From: Nitrospira sp.
GTDB lineage: Bacteria > Nitrospirota > Nitrospiria > Nitrospirales > Nitrospiraceae
Assembly: GCA_025360665.1 (NCBI GenBank)
Contig: JANYBU010000289.1
Span: 1-15,358 of the forward strand
Direction: 5' to 3'
Length of the DNA stretch: 15,358 bases
The position numbers were made by a program, and so were the translations under genes. The first letter of the stretch is position 1. Each line of letters starts with the position of its first letter. A model generated the notes under the pieces. The model did not search any database. It was not told the origin of the DNA and was given only the letters and a program-made list of their open reading frames with translations. Shown piece by piece: positions 1 to 6,325 of the stretch.

Positions 1-434
1 TTGTTGACATCGGTTGAAATAGACGACGTCTTCGTTGTCGGTCCAATCGCTCCGGCCACAAAACAGGACCGACCAGGCTCTGACTTCATGACCTGCGCCG
101 CCGCACGCCTGGCACATTCTCCTCCGGCTCTCGCGATCTCGTAGGCCAGCGACTCCATGCCGTAGTCGGCCAGGGAAATGGCTTGCGAGTTAAACGTATT
201 CGTCTCTACGATGTCGGCGCCGGCCTCGAAGTACTGGCGATGGATCTCCTCGATAACGGCAGGCTGCGTGAGGTTCAACAGATCATTGTGCCCTTTCTGA
301 TCCTTCTTCCAATCTTTGAACCGCTCGCCCCGAAACGCGGCCTCGTCCAGCTTCCGCTGCTGGATCATGGTCCCCATGGCCCCGTCAAGAACAAGAATGC
401 GTTGTTGCAGTAACGCTTCTAAGGATGCACTCAT
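1..434 (-). CDS. metH: Methionine synthase, cobalamin-dependent, N-terminal part (partial, cut at window edge)
   Basis: The 144 visible codons read as the homocysteine S-methyltransferase domain that begins MetH. Near residues 14-23 is ILVLDGAMGTMIQ, followed by FRGERFKDW, KGHNDLLNLTQP, EAGADIVETNTFNS and finally FVAGAIGPTTKTSSI. These are the characteristic blocks of the family. MetH transfers the methyl group of 5-methyl-tetrahydrofolate to homocysteine through cobalamin in the cytoplasm. The ATG at 434 has a GGAG about 9 bases upstream on the minus strand. The folate-, cobalamin- and reactivation-domain modules would lie outside the window, so a full-length MetH is an inference. A short stand-alone homocysteine methyltransferase or a split MetH cannot be excluded. 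The gene is divergent from the secreted protein at 587. No cobalamin riboswitch is recognisable in the short upstream region. Confidence 0.9.
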   Translation of the reverse strand, partial: MSASLEALLQQRILVLDGAMGTMIQQRKLDEAAFRGERFKDWKKDQKGHNDLLNLTQPAVIEEIHRQYFEAGADIVETNTFNSQAISLADYGMESLAYEIARAGGECARRAAAQVMKSEPGRSCFVAGAIGPTTKTSSISTDVN

Positions 435-483
435 ACGATCTGTCTCCGCGATCGAATCCGCTCTGTGTGAAGGAGGTTCGGCC

Positions 484-513
484 ATCATAACTGAGAGGTT
501 CTTACACCAGCAA
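484..513 (-). promoter_or_regulatory. Possible promoter for metH
   Basis: On the minus strand, TTGCTG (513-508) is followed after 18 bases by TATGAT (489-484), about 50 bases before the metH ATG at 434. The -10 is good (5/6) and the -35 is weak. This is a visual match only. Confidence 0.35.
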
Positions 514-533
514 GCAATCCCGATCGTCTCGCC

Positions 534-562
534 TTGACAGGAGGGGAAGCCGCCGATACGAT
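534..562 (+). promoter_or_regulatory. Sigma-70-type promoter for the secreted protein at 587
   Basis: A consensus -35, TTGACA (534-539), is followed after exactly 17 bases by TACGAT (557-562). Transcription would start near 569, leaving a leader of about 18 bases that contains the GGAGAGG ribosome binding site at 576-582. The geometry agrees closely with the GTG start at 587. Confidence 0.6.
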
Positions 563-586
563 GCCGGTACCAGTTGGAGAGGAACT

Positions 587-1381
587 GTGCGCCTGCGTCT
601 TCCCATCCATCCCATCTTCGCGTTTCTGCTGTTTCTCTTATCGACCACCGGCATCTGGCTCCAGCCTTCTGCGACCCTCGCAGCACCCTATTTTGAGGAT
701 GGGTACCTCGGGCTCACGCAAACGGAATTACATCAACAACTGGGGATGCCGCAAGCGGTGCGTGATCGGAAGTCCGCTCTGCGTGTCTTTACCTACTACG
801 CCATCACTGATTGGGAGAAGTATTTTCGGAAGCTCGTCTCGCCGGAAAATGGCGAGGATGTCTATGCCTTTACGCGTGATGGCATCGAGATCCGATACTC
901 GTTTAGCTACACTGTCGATCCCAACGATGAAAGCGAGAATCGAACCTTATTCGTTCGGCTCGTCGATATTGAATTCTCCCCCGCCGTTCCCCTCGCCCAG
1001 ATCCCTACACTCGTCCCGGAATTTCACCCTTCACAAGACCCCGCGTCCCCATCCTTCCGATCGAATATTTGGGTGCTCTTGTTTACAGGCGCCGCGTCAC
1101 CACAGGCTCGGTTTATTGTGAAAGAGGCAACCAGGGACAAGCTGGAATGGACCCTGGCCTACCAGCTATTCTCGTTGCAAGGCCTGCCGGACCCACTCAC
1201 GACCAAGGCGCTGGTCGATCGAGTGGAAATCGGCACTCAAAGTGTCGACCTTGTGACGCAACGGCAGCGACACACCCATGACCCCATTCTCAATCCTTAC
1301 TCACGAGAATTCTCTCAGCACGCGCTCGCTCCTCAGCCGCCCGCGGCCAAGAAAATACCTGTTCCCAAGTACGCAGACTAG
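587..1381 (+). CDS. Secreted protein of unknown function with a BamE/SmpA-like N-terminal segment
   Basis: The product has 264 residues. The start is GTG at 587, chosen because GGAGAGG (576-582) sits just upstream and a strong promoter ends at 562. Residues 1-33 look like a Sec signal peptide: basic MRLRLP, a hydrophobic stretch, then a small-residue cleavage site near ATLAA|P. There is no lipobox cysteine, so the protein is probably periplasmic. Residues 39-60 (GYLGLTQTELHQQLGMPQ) resemble the first helix and turn of SmpA/BamE-like domains, which typically read G-x-T-x-x-E-L-x-x-x-L-G-x-P. The rest is mixed alpha/beta with no recognised catalytic motif, and the C-terminus is Pro/Ala rich. 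I do not recognise a named family. A role in the envelope is inferred from export and the BamE-like segment only. It may be a lineage-specific conserved hypothetical. Confidence 0.8.
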   Translation: MRLRLPIHPIFAFLLFLLSTTGIWLQPSATLAAPYFEDGYLGLTQTELHQQLGMPQAVRDRKSALRVFTYYAITDWEKYFRKLVSPENGEDVYAFTRDGIEIRYSFSYTVDPNDESENRTLFVRLVDIEFSPAVPLAQIPTLVPEFHPSQDPASPSFRSNIWVLLFTGAASPQARFIVKEATRDKLEWTLAYQLFSLQGLPDPLTTKALVDRVEIGTQSVDLVTQRQRHTHDPILNPYSREFSQHALAPQPPAAKKIPVPKYAD

Positions 1382-1440
1382 CCGCGCTTAGCCCGCACTA
1401 CCCATGACGGTTCGTCGTGAAATCGCTCAGAACACGCTCC

Positions 1441-1554
1441 TCGTGAAGCGATTCTCGTATCTCGCCTGCGACGACATAGACACACTCATTCCGCCCTGCG
1501 CTTCACGAACGACGAGCGACGAAGCACGCCGCAGCGGCGAATCCGCGATTGCGG
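1441..1554. repeat. Intergenic dyads: a 10-bp inverted repeat plus two GC hairpins
   Basis: The 237-base gap between convergent genes (1382-1618) holds a perfect 10-bp inverted repeat: TCGTGAAGCG at 1441-1450 against CGCTTCACGA at 1499-1508. Next come CGCCGCAGCGGCG (1527-1539) and CCGCGATTGCGG (1543-1554), two adjacent hairpins. None is followed by a T-run, so this is not a typical intrinsic terminator. A 72-codon ORF across the region lacks a ribosome binding site and is not called. CGCTTCACG also occurs in the gap at 11546-11764, which hints at a dispersed intergenic repeat. Confidence 0.4.
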
Positions 1555-1618
1555 CAGAAGCGTTCATGAATAATGCGGGCAGGCTTCATGACGTAGCGAT
1601 GATGAGGGAAGGCAGAGA

Positions 1619-2215
1619 CTAGGGAGCGCGTTGGAGGTGCTCCTGCTGTTTCTGTTGGATCTTCCCCGCCTGACCACTCAATAGATCCAGCGGGGCATCC
1701 TGCGAGGTAAAGAACAAGGCAGGAACGATCAAACCCAACATGACCAAACACCATAGAGACAGGAAGCGGACGACTTGGCTCCGCACAAAAAACCTGCCAA
1801 GTAGGCAGATCACCGCGACGATGCCGCCAAAGCTGAGAACTTGAGACTGATAGTGAGTCAACCCGGAAATATTCGGAGTGACTATACCGAGTCCGGCGCC
1901 AGTGTTGTGTGCCCAATCGGCAATCTTCTGCTGTAGTCTTACGGCGGCAGAATGATCGGATGCGCCTTTGGGAGCCTGCTCCGTCACCTGCACCTTCGTC
2001 CGATACCGTTCGTGGATACTCTCGAAGTTGTCGGTCAAGACCGGGGTGCCTTGGTCATCAATATAGGAATAGATGGCCGTGGCAGACGCGATCTCCGGCA
2101 ACAGGAGGCTACTGATCCAGAGGAGCAGGATTCCAAAGATGACAGCCGCAGTGCCATTGAGCCAGAAACGATCTCGTTGATCTCTGGGAATCATCTCATT
2201 GCTGAATGGGTACAT
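1619..2215 (-). CDS. Membrane protein with a DUF4124-like segment
   Basis: The product has 198 residues from the ATG at 2215. An in-frame GTG GTG lies directly upstream at 2221, so the first residues are uncertain, and no strong ribosome binding site settles it. Residues about 21-46 form a hydrophobic segment (signal peptide or anchor). They are followed by IYSYIDDQGTPVLTDNF (48-64), which matches the pattern of DUF4124 (Y-x-W/Y-x-D-x-x-G-x-x-x-x-T/S-D-x), a short domain after signal sequences in many proteobacterial envelope proteins. Two further hydrophobic helices lie near 126-143 and 148-170, and the tail is Gln-rich and charged. The protein is probably in the inner membrane with the DUF4124-like part outside. 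No catalytic motif is seen. The function is unknown. Confidence 0.75.
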   Translation of the reverse strand: MYPFSNEMIPRDQRDRFWLNGTAAVIFGILLLWISSLLLPEIASATAIYSYIDDQGTPVLTDNFESIHERYRTKVQVTEQAPKGASDHSAAVRLQQKIADWAHNTGAGLGIVTPNISGLTHYQSQVLSFGGIVAVICLLGRFFVRSQVVRFLSLWCLVMLGLIVPALFFTSQDAPLDLLSGQAGKIQQKQQEHLQRAP

Positions 2216-2279
2216 CACCACAAGTATACCTACCGCTCATATCTCATTGATTAGATTGGCACAAACAGTCTTGCTTCGC

Positions 2280-2309
2280 TTGACTCTCTCCAATTCACGT
2301 TGCTACGAT
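2280..2309 (+). promoter_or_regulatory. Putative extended -10 promoter overlapping the first ATG of the downstream gene
   Basis: TTGACT (2280-2285) is followed after 18 bases by TACGAT (2304-2309), preceded by TG at 2301-2302 (extended -10). The -10 has the same TACGAT as the promoter at 557-562. If it is used, the ATG at 2308 lies inside the -10 element and cannot be the start codon. Confidence 0.45.
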
Positions 2310-2319
2310 GCGGCGCATC

Positions 2320-2778
2320 ATGCATCACACCACCGCGGCTATCCATGAATCGATGAACGCCTCTCCAACTGAGCTGGAAGCACCGATCCCCTTCATCCGC
2401 CGCCGCCCGGTTCGGCGCATCATCTACGCCGGACTTGGTCTGTTTGTTCTCCTCATGGTGATCTGGCCGCTGATCGCACAACTCAAAGACCCGGATTTTC
2501 AAAAACATATCGCGGAACATCGCGTCATGGTGGGCATGTCGAAAGAACAGGTGTTACAGGCCTGGGGCGGACCACAAACGATCAACACGACGTTCACCAA
2601 AGAAGGCATTCGTCGCGAGGAATGGATTTTTGAAGACTGGGAAAGCGCCGCGGCAGTGAAACACCGCTATCTGTACTTTGAAGAAGGCAGCCTCATCGGC
2701 GGATGGTTCCAAGGCTCAGGCGAACGGCTTCCCATTCAGTCCCCGTCGAACCCGCACACCCCAAAACCGCAAAGCTAG
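2320..2778 (+). CDS. Single-pass membrane protein with a BamE/SmpA-like domain
   Basis: The product has 152 residues from the ATG at 2320. In-frame ATGs at 2308 and 2353 are alternatives, none with a clear ribosome binding site. I chose 2320 because the ATG at 2308 overlaps a putative -10 box. Basic residues (FIRRRPVRR, 25-33) precede one transmembrane helix at about 34-52. The soluble part contains VMVGMSKEQVLQAWGGPQTI (69-88), the G-M-s-k-e-x-V-l-x-x-w-G-x-P pattern of SmpA/BamE-like folds. After it come charged strands with EEWIFED and YLYFEEGSL. The domain is probably extracytoplasmic. True BamE is a lipoprotein with a signal peptide and lipobox, which this lacks, so it is not called BamE. 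It is divergent from the gene at 1619-2215 and converges with 2786-3022, 7 bases away. Confidence 0.75.
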   Translation: MHHTTAAIHESMNASPTELEAPIPFIRRRPVRRIIYAGLGLFVLLMVIWPLIAQLKDPDFQKHIAEHRVMVGMSKEQVLQAWGGPQTINTTFTKEGIRREEWIFEDWESAAAVKHRYLYFEEGSLIGGWFQGSGERLPIQSPSNPHTPKPQS

Positions 2779-2785
2779 TGTGCGC

Positions 2786-3022
2786 TTACGGCTGCGACGA
2801 GACATCACGCACCGCCAACCGCAGTCGGCTCAGCAGGACTTCCGCATGGACCTGATCGCACTCGTCGACCATGACACGAGAGTTGAGAATGGGGAGTCCT
2901 GGATACAAGCTACTCACATGTTCGTTCTCAACCATATAGGCGATGCCACTGCCCTCCAACAGACTTGTGATCATCGCCAGCTCGCCCACGCTCTGCGGCT
3001 CAGTGAGACGGATCATCGGCAT
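2786..3022 (-). CDS. DUF2007-family small protein
   Basis: The product has 78 residues. The start ATG at 3022 is well supported by GGAGGG with a 6-base spacer. The sequence shows the DUF2007 layout: an early segment on inheriting or choosing data (RLTEPQSVGELAMITSLLEG), then SGIAYMVENEHVSSLYPG, then VMVDECDQVHAEVLLSRL. This is a ferredoxin-like beta-alpha-beta fold described in databases as a putative signal-transducing protein. There is no signal peptide or membrane segment, so it is probably cytoplasmic. The partner and ligand are unknown. It lies 92 bases downstream of the 94-residue gene on the same strand and could be co-transcribed with it. Confidence 0.75.
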   Translation of the reverse strand: MPMIRLTEPQSVGELAMITSLLEGSGIAYMVENEHVSSLYPGLPILNSRVMVDECDQVHAEVLLSRLRLAVRDVSSQP

Positions 3023-3114
3023 GCGACGCCCTCCAGGCTCAAACTGACCACGGGCAGTTGACCCTTGTCGTTTCGTTGCTTTTTCTCTGCATCCCCCTTA
3101 CACTTATCCACGGG

Positions 3115-3399
3115 CTAGGGGGTTTCTGTAATTTGTACGCGGCGCTCTTTGCCGGGACCGCCAGAAACGGTCAACACACGTTTCCATTCTCGGATCTGAT
3201 ACACCGCCCAGGCAGGAGATTGGCCTTTAAAATAGGCATCAGGATCTTCCCCGCTGGCATTGAGAAAGATCGGCTCCGTGAAGCCTTCTTCCAACACATA
3301 GTCGAGGAGACAGTCCGTCACAAAACCCGACCCTCGCAGGGACACCTCTGCCAGCATCGACAGAATGTCTTCTGGATTTTGAATTGTCACATGCTTCAT
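3115..3399 (-). CDS. Conserved-looking hypothetical protein, 94 residues
   Basis: The longest open frame extends upstream, but the true start is the ATG at 3399. It has GGAGGT with a 6-base spacer (3405-3410), and everything upstream is antisense to the CADD-like gene. The protein is soluble, with no signal peptide or membrane segment. Visible features are an N-terminal helix (PEDILSMLAEVSLRGSG), an acidic turn (NASGEDPDAYFKG) and an aromatic/basic stretch (WAVYQIREWKRVL, about 64-76). I do not recognise a family. The gene is divergent from the CADD-like gene, with only 57 bases between the starts, so the two may share a control region. No clear promoter pair was found in those 57 bases. Confidence 0.7.
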   Translation of the reverse strand: MKHVTIQNPEDILSMLAEVSLRGSGFVTDCLLDYVLEEGFTEPIFLNASGEDPDAYFKGQSPAWAVYQIREWKRVLTVSGGPGKERRVQITETP

Positions 3400-3456
3400 T
3401 GATACACCTCCACGCCGTCGAATTGTAACGAGCCGCTCATCAGGAAGGCAACAGAC

Positions 3457-4206
3457 ATGACACGCCCCATGACGAAAAGCCGATTCCGAGAAGACCTCTT
3501 GCGGATTATGGACCGCAAGCACCATTGGGCCTGGCCGGCATTCGCCGACGGAACGGTCACTGTCGATCAACTCACACGCCACTTTCAACAAGAATACGGC
3601 GTATACGTGCGTGACTTTCCTGTGTTCTTGGCGCGCATTCACGGACAGAATCCCCCGGCCCCTGTCCGCCGGATGCTCGCCGATAATATTTACGAAGAAG
3701 ACACCGGTGGGCTGTCGTTGGGAAAGTCGCACCCGGAATTGTTCCTGACCATGATGGCAGGCCTTGGATTGCCTGCACATGGCTTTGACAAGGTGCGCCT
3801 CTTACCGGCCAGTCGACGCTACCGCGCCTGGCTAGACCGTGTCTCGAATAACCGAGACTGGGTCATCGGAGCAGCGGCACTGACTGTCTTCGTAGAAGGC
3901 AGCGTGAAAGATCGCGCCGAAATCGCCAACCCCTCCAAGCCTAAGACCGCCGAAGACATCGAAGCAATCGTCCAACGCCACCCACTGGTGAAATACCACG
4001 GCCTATCCCCCGATTCCATGGATCTGATTCGCGCGCACCAAATGGTCGAAGCAGGCCACCGCCATGATGCCTATGCCATGGTGGTAAATTATGCCACGAC
4101 ACGCACCCAACAACAGGCCGTACTGAACTGCCTCAAGAAATGCCTGACGATCTGGCAGGCCTATCGCAATGCAGTCGCCAAAGCCTGTGGACTGAAAAAG
4201 ACCTAA
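3457..4206 (+). CDS. CADD/PqqC-like heme-oxygenase-fold di-metal oxidase family protein
   Basis: The product has 249 residues. The ATG at 3457 follows AGGAAGG about 8 bases upstream. The sequence fits the TenA/PqqC/CADD superfamily, now often called heme-oxygenase-like di-metal oxidases (HDO). The expected metal ligands are visible: E81 (in YEEDTGG), H92 (KSHPELF), E147 (VFVEGSVKDR), and H194, E198 and H201 as H-x3-E-x2-H. The segment LTRHFQQEYGVYVRDFPVFL (39-58) matches the second helix of CADD-like proteins. Known CADD proteins (Chlamydia, Nitrosomonas) make p-aminobenzoate for folate by sacrificing their own tyrosine and lysine. Other family members oxidise different substrates, so the pABA role here is inference. 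The length is about that of the family. The SUMF1-fold gene starts three bases after its stop, which suggests an operon. Confidence 0.8.
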   Translation: MTRPMTKSRFREDLLRIMDRKHHWAWPAFADGTVTVDQLTRHFQQEYGVYVRDFPVFLARIHGQNPPAPVRRMLADNIYEEDTGGLSLGKSHPELFLTMMAGLGLPAHGFDKVRLLPASRRYRAWLDRVSNNRDWVIGAAALTVFVEGSVKDRAEIANPSKPKTAEDIEAIVQRHPLVKYHGLSPDSMDLIRAHQMVEAGHRHDAYAMVVNYATTRTQQQAVLNCLKKCLTIWQAYRNAVAKACGLKKT

Positions 4207-4209
4207 CTT

Positions 4210-4970
4210 GTGCCTTGGTTGACCTATCTCGCATCCGTGTTTCTTGTTCTGACCATCAGTCATCCGCCAGTGGCCATCAGCGCCATTCCTTCCGACGACA
4301 TGGGCTGGTTCCTGCAGGAGAATTCCTCATGGGGAATCCGATCGGCAGCGAGGGTCTTCCCGACGAACAGCCACAACGCCTCGTCTACACCGCATGGTTC
4401 TTGATTGACCGCTACGAAGTCACGAACGATACCTATGCACGATTTGTCCTGGCGACCGGGCATCGTGCGCCGGCGAACTCCATCCTTGCCTCCACATTGT
4501 GGGAAAACAATGTACCGATCTCCGGCATCGACAACCATCCCGTGGTGAATGTCAATTGGGAGGATGCCGTGGCCTACTGCACCTGGAGAGGCAAGCGCCT
4601 GCCGACCGAGGCGGAATGGGATGCCTTCTGGATCAAGGGCGAGGGAACGAAGATTTCAATAGAGAAGAGCATGAAGGGACAAGTGCTCACCATGCCGGTC
4701 GGCAGCTTTATCGAGAGCGTCAGCCCTTATGGACTGCATGACATGGCAGGCAACGTCGCTGAATGGGTGCAGGATTGGTATAACCCGAACTACTGCAACG
4801 ATGCCCCTCTCTCAGACCCCCAGGGGCCTCCTCGCGGAGCGATCAAAGCGATGCGTGGCGAGTCCTGGTTGAAGCCGGCTATCAGTCTTCGCACGAGCGA
4901 CCGCGACTGGGGCACGATGGACAGCCGCCCAGTGGGACTGGGCTTTCGCTGCGCGAAAGACGCCTTGTAG
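4210..4970 (+). CDS. Secreted SUMF1/FGE-fold protein, apparently frameshifted between signal peptide and domain
   Basis: From the GTG at 4210 the frame encodes a clear signal peptide (MPWLTYLASVFLVLTIS..., cleavage near VAISA|IPSDDM). The SUMF1 body, starting LVPAGEFLMGNP, is in another frame from about 4305 to the stop at 4970. One missing base around 4301-4304 would join ...IPSDDM to -LVPAGEF, where the family normally has M-V-x-I/V-P-A-G-x-F. Strong domain motifs follow: DEQPQR, DRYEVTNDTYARFV, HPVVNVNWEDAVAYCTW, RLPTEAEW, PVGSF, SPYGLHDMAGNVAEWVQDWY, RGESW and GLGFRCAKD. The usual ARG...YPWG block after EAEW is missing. The C-terminal region (RGESWLKPAISLRTSDR) lacks the paired cysteines of true formylglycine-generating enzyme, so sulfatase activation is unlikely. 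No start with a ribosome binding site exists in the body frame. It could be a sequencing error, a pseudogene or recoding. Confidence 0.75.
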
Positions 4971-4977
4971 GCCCAGC

Positions 4978-6318
4978 TCACACAAACAATCCCACAGGCA
5001 GATGCGTCTGACCTGGAAATACGTTGCCTAACTCCGTTGCATTGACGCCGAAGTGCCTGACCAGCACGTCAGAAAAGATATTGCGGAATTCCACGGTGGG
5101 ACGAATGTATCGCCCCTCGTCGAGATTGGCATCGATGAGCGACGACGGGAATCCCGCCGCGCCATGATAGAGGCCGCCCTTAACCACGCCTCCGAGTACA
5201 AACCAGACCGAGGCCTTCCCGTGATCGGTTCCACCACTGGCATTTTGTCTGACGGTCCGACCGAATTCTGTACAGGTTAACAGAACCACGTTGCTCATCC
5301 GCGCTCCCAGATCGTTGTAGAACGCCCGGATCCCTCCCGAAAACTCCGCCAATCTGGCCCCTTGCGACAACGTGGCGCCACCGCCGCCGCCTTGGTCATC
5401 GTGTGTGTCCCATCCACCGATATCGACGGTGGCCACTTCCAGTCCTAATCCGGACCGGATAATATGCGCGACGTCGCGAAGCTGCCTCCCATAGGAAGTA
5501 TTGGGATACACGGCGCCGTTCTGAGGCGCAGCCGGACCGATCGCCTCAATCGAAGCCACCCGATTCAACATATCCGGTCCGAGAGCATGGACAAGCCGGC
5601 TATAGACATTCGTACTCGTCGATTGAGGATCCTGCGCGTAGAGCGCCCGGAGGTTCGATTCCAACGGAGCCTTTGAGTTTCCGAGTCTCGCAAAACTCAA
5701 GGCTGACAGGTCGTTGATGGCAGGGACTAGAGTCGCCCCACGCAACGAATCGGCCAGATCGCTCCCCATCCCGGCAGCACGAATGGTGGGCGCCCCGACC
5801 GCGCCGACTGCCTGAAGATAGCGATTGAGCCAGCCTTCTGTCGCTGAAAAGAGCCCTCGTTCAATGATGTCCTGGTCCGTGAAGTGCGATTGCGTCGAGC
5901 CGACAAACCCCGCCTGCGTCACAATCGCCAAGGTGTTGTTGTTGTACAAATCAAGAAATGGTTGAATGGCCGGGTGCATGGCAAACCCCTTACCGGGGAG
6001 ACCGATCCCGGCGCCATCACCTCCTCCAGGCGGGGGAATACCGATGTTACCCGCCCCGCTCAATGCCGATGGCCTCACGGCATAGTACTGCGAGTCCAAA
6101 TAAGGCACGATCGTGTTCAGGCCGTCGTTTCCTCCGCGTTGAAAGACCACCACCAAGGTCTTTCCGGCGTTGGTCGCAGCCGCCGCGGTGCGACGGAGAA
6201 ATTCGGACGGAAAGAAATTCATCACTAACGCCGCGCCTGCGACTCCAAGCGCCCGCTTCAATAACGTTCGACGCGACAGATCTTCTTCTTCTGCACGACA
6301 ATGTTGACAGGTTTCCAT
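4978..6318 (-). CDS. DUF1501 family protein, Tat-exported, alkaline-phosphatase-like fold
   Basis: The product has 446 residues. The ATG at 6318 is chosen because GAGGTGG lies 3-4 bases upstream, overlapping the stop of DUF1800. Upstream in-frame codons fall inside that gene. The N-terminus carries a C4-x2-C7 pair (METCQHC). Next is a twin-arginine motif, SRRTLLK (15-21), and a hydrophobic stretch, so export by Tat is predicted. DUF1501 hallmarks follow: VVVFQRGGNDGLNT (56-69), SHFTDQDIIERG (144-155), DIGGWDTHDDQ (299-309), TCTEFGRT (348-355) and GTDHG (363-367). The family is related to alkaline phosphatase/sulfatase folds, and the His/Asp residues in these motifs may bind metal. The substrate is unknown. 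The gene is coupled to DUF1800, 7 bases upstream, a pairing common in several phyla. It converges with the SUMF1-fold gene. Confidence 0.88.
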   Translation of the reverse strand: METCQHCRAEEEDLSRRTLLKRALGVAGAALVMNFFPSEFLRRTAAAATNAGKTLVVVFQRGGNDGLNTIVPYLDSQYYAVRPSALSGAGNIGIPPPGGGDGAGIGLPGKGFAMHPAIQPFLDLYNNNTLAIVTQAGFVGSTQSHFTDQDIIERGLFSATEGWLNRYLQAVGAVGAPTIRAAGMGSDLADSLRGATLVPAINDLSALSFARLGNSKAPLESNLRALYAQDPQSTSTNVYSRLVHALGPDMLNRVASIEAIGPAAPQNGAVYPNTSYGRQLRDVAHIIRSGLGLEVATVDIGGWDTHDDQGGGGGATLSQGARLAEFSGGIRAFYNDLGARMSNVVLLTCTEFGRTVRQNASGGTDHGKASVWFVLGGVVKGGLYHGAAGFPSSLIDANLDEGRYIRPTVEFRNIFSDVLVRHFGVNATELGNVFPGQTHLPVGLFV

Positions 6319-6325
6319 AACCACC

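Noticed and set aside
471..476. AGGAGG on the plus strand as a ribosome binding site
   Set aside because: No start codon follows at a suitable distance, and the stretch lies in the metH upstream region.
435..586. Cobalamin or SAM riboswitch upstream of metH
   Set aside because: The leader is short, and no B12-box-like or SAM-riboswitch core could be recognised.
534..1121. 195-codon plus-strand open frame
   Set aside because: It overlaps the secreted protein at 587-1381 in another frame. The product is Ser/Pro/Arg-rich with no domain, while the 587 frame has promoter, ribosome binding site and signal peptide.
1404..1622. 72-codon plus-strand open frame between convergent genes
   Set aside because: There is no ribosome binding site, the composition is dominated by intergenic dyads, and it ends across the stop of the minus-strand gene.
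3400..3780. N-terminal extension of the 94-residue gene (open frame to 3780)
   Set aside because: It is antisense to the CADD-like gene, and the strong GGAGGT site marks the ATG at 3399.
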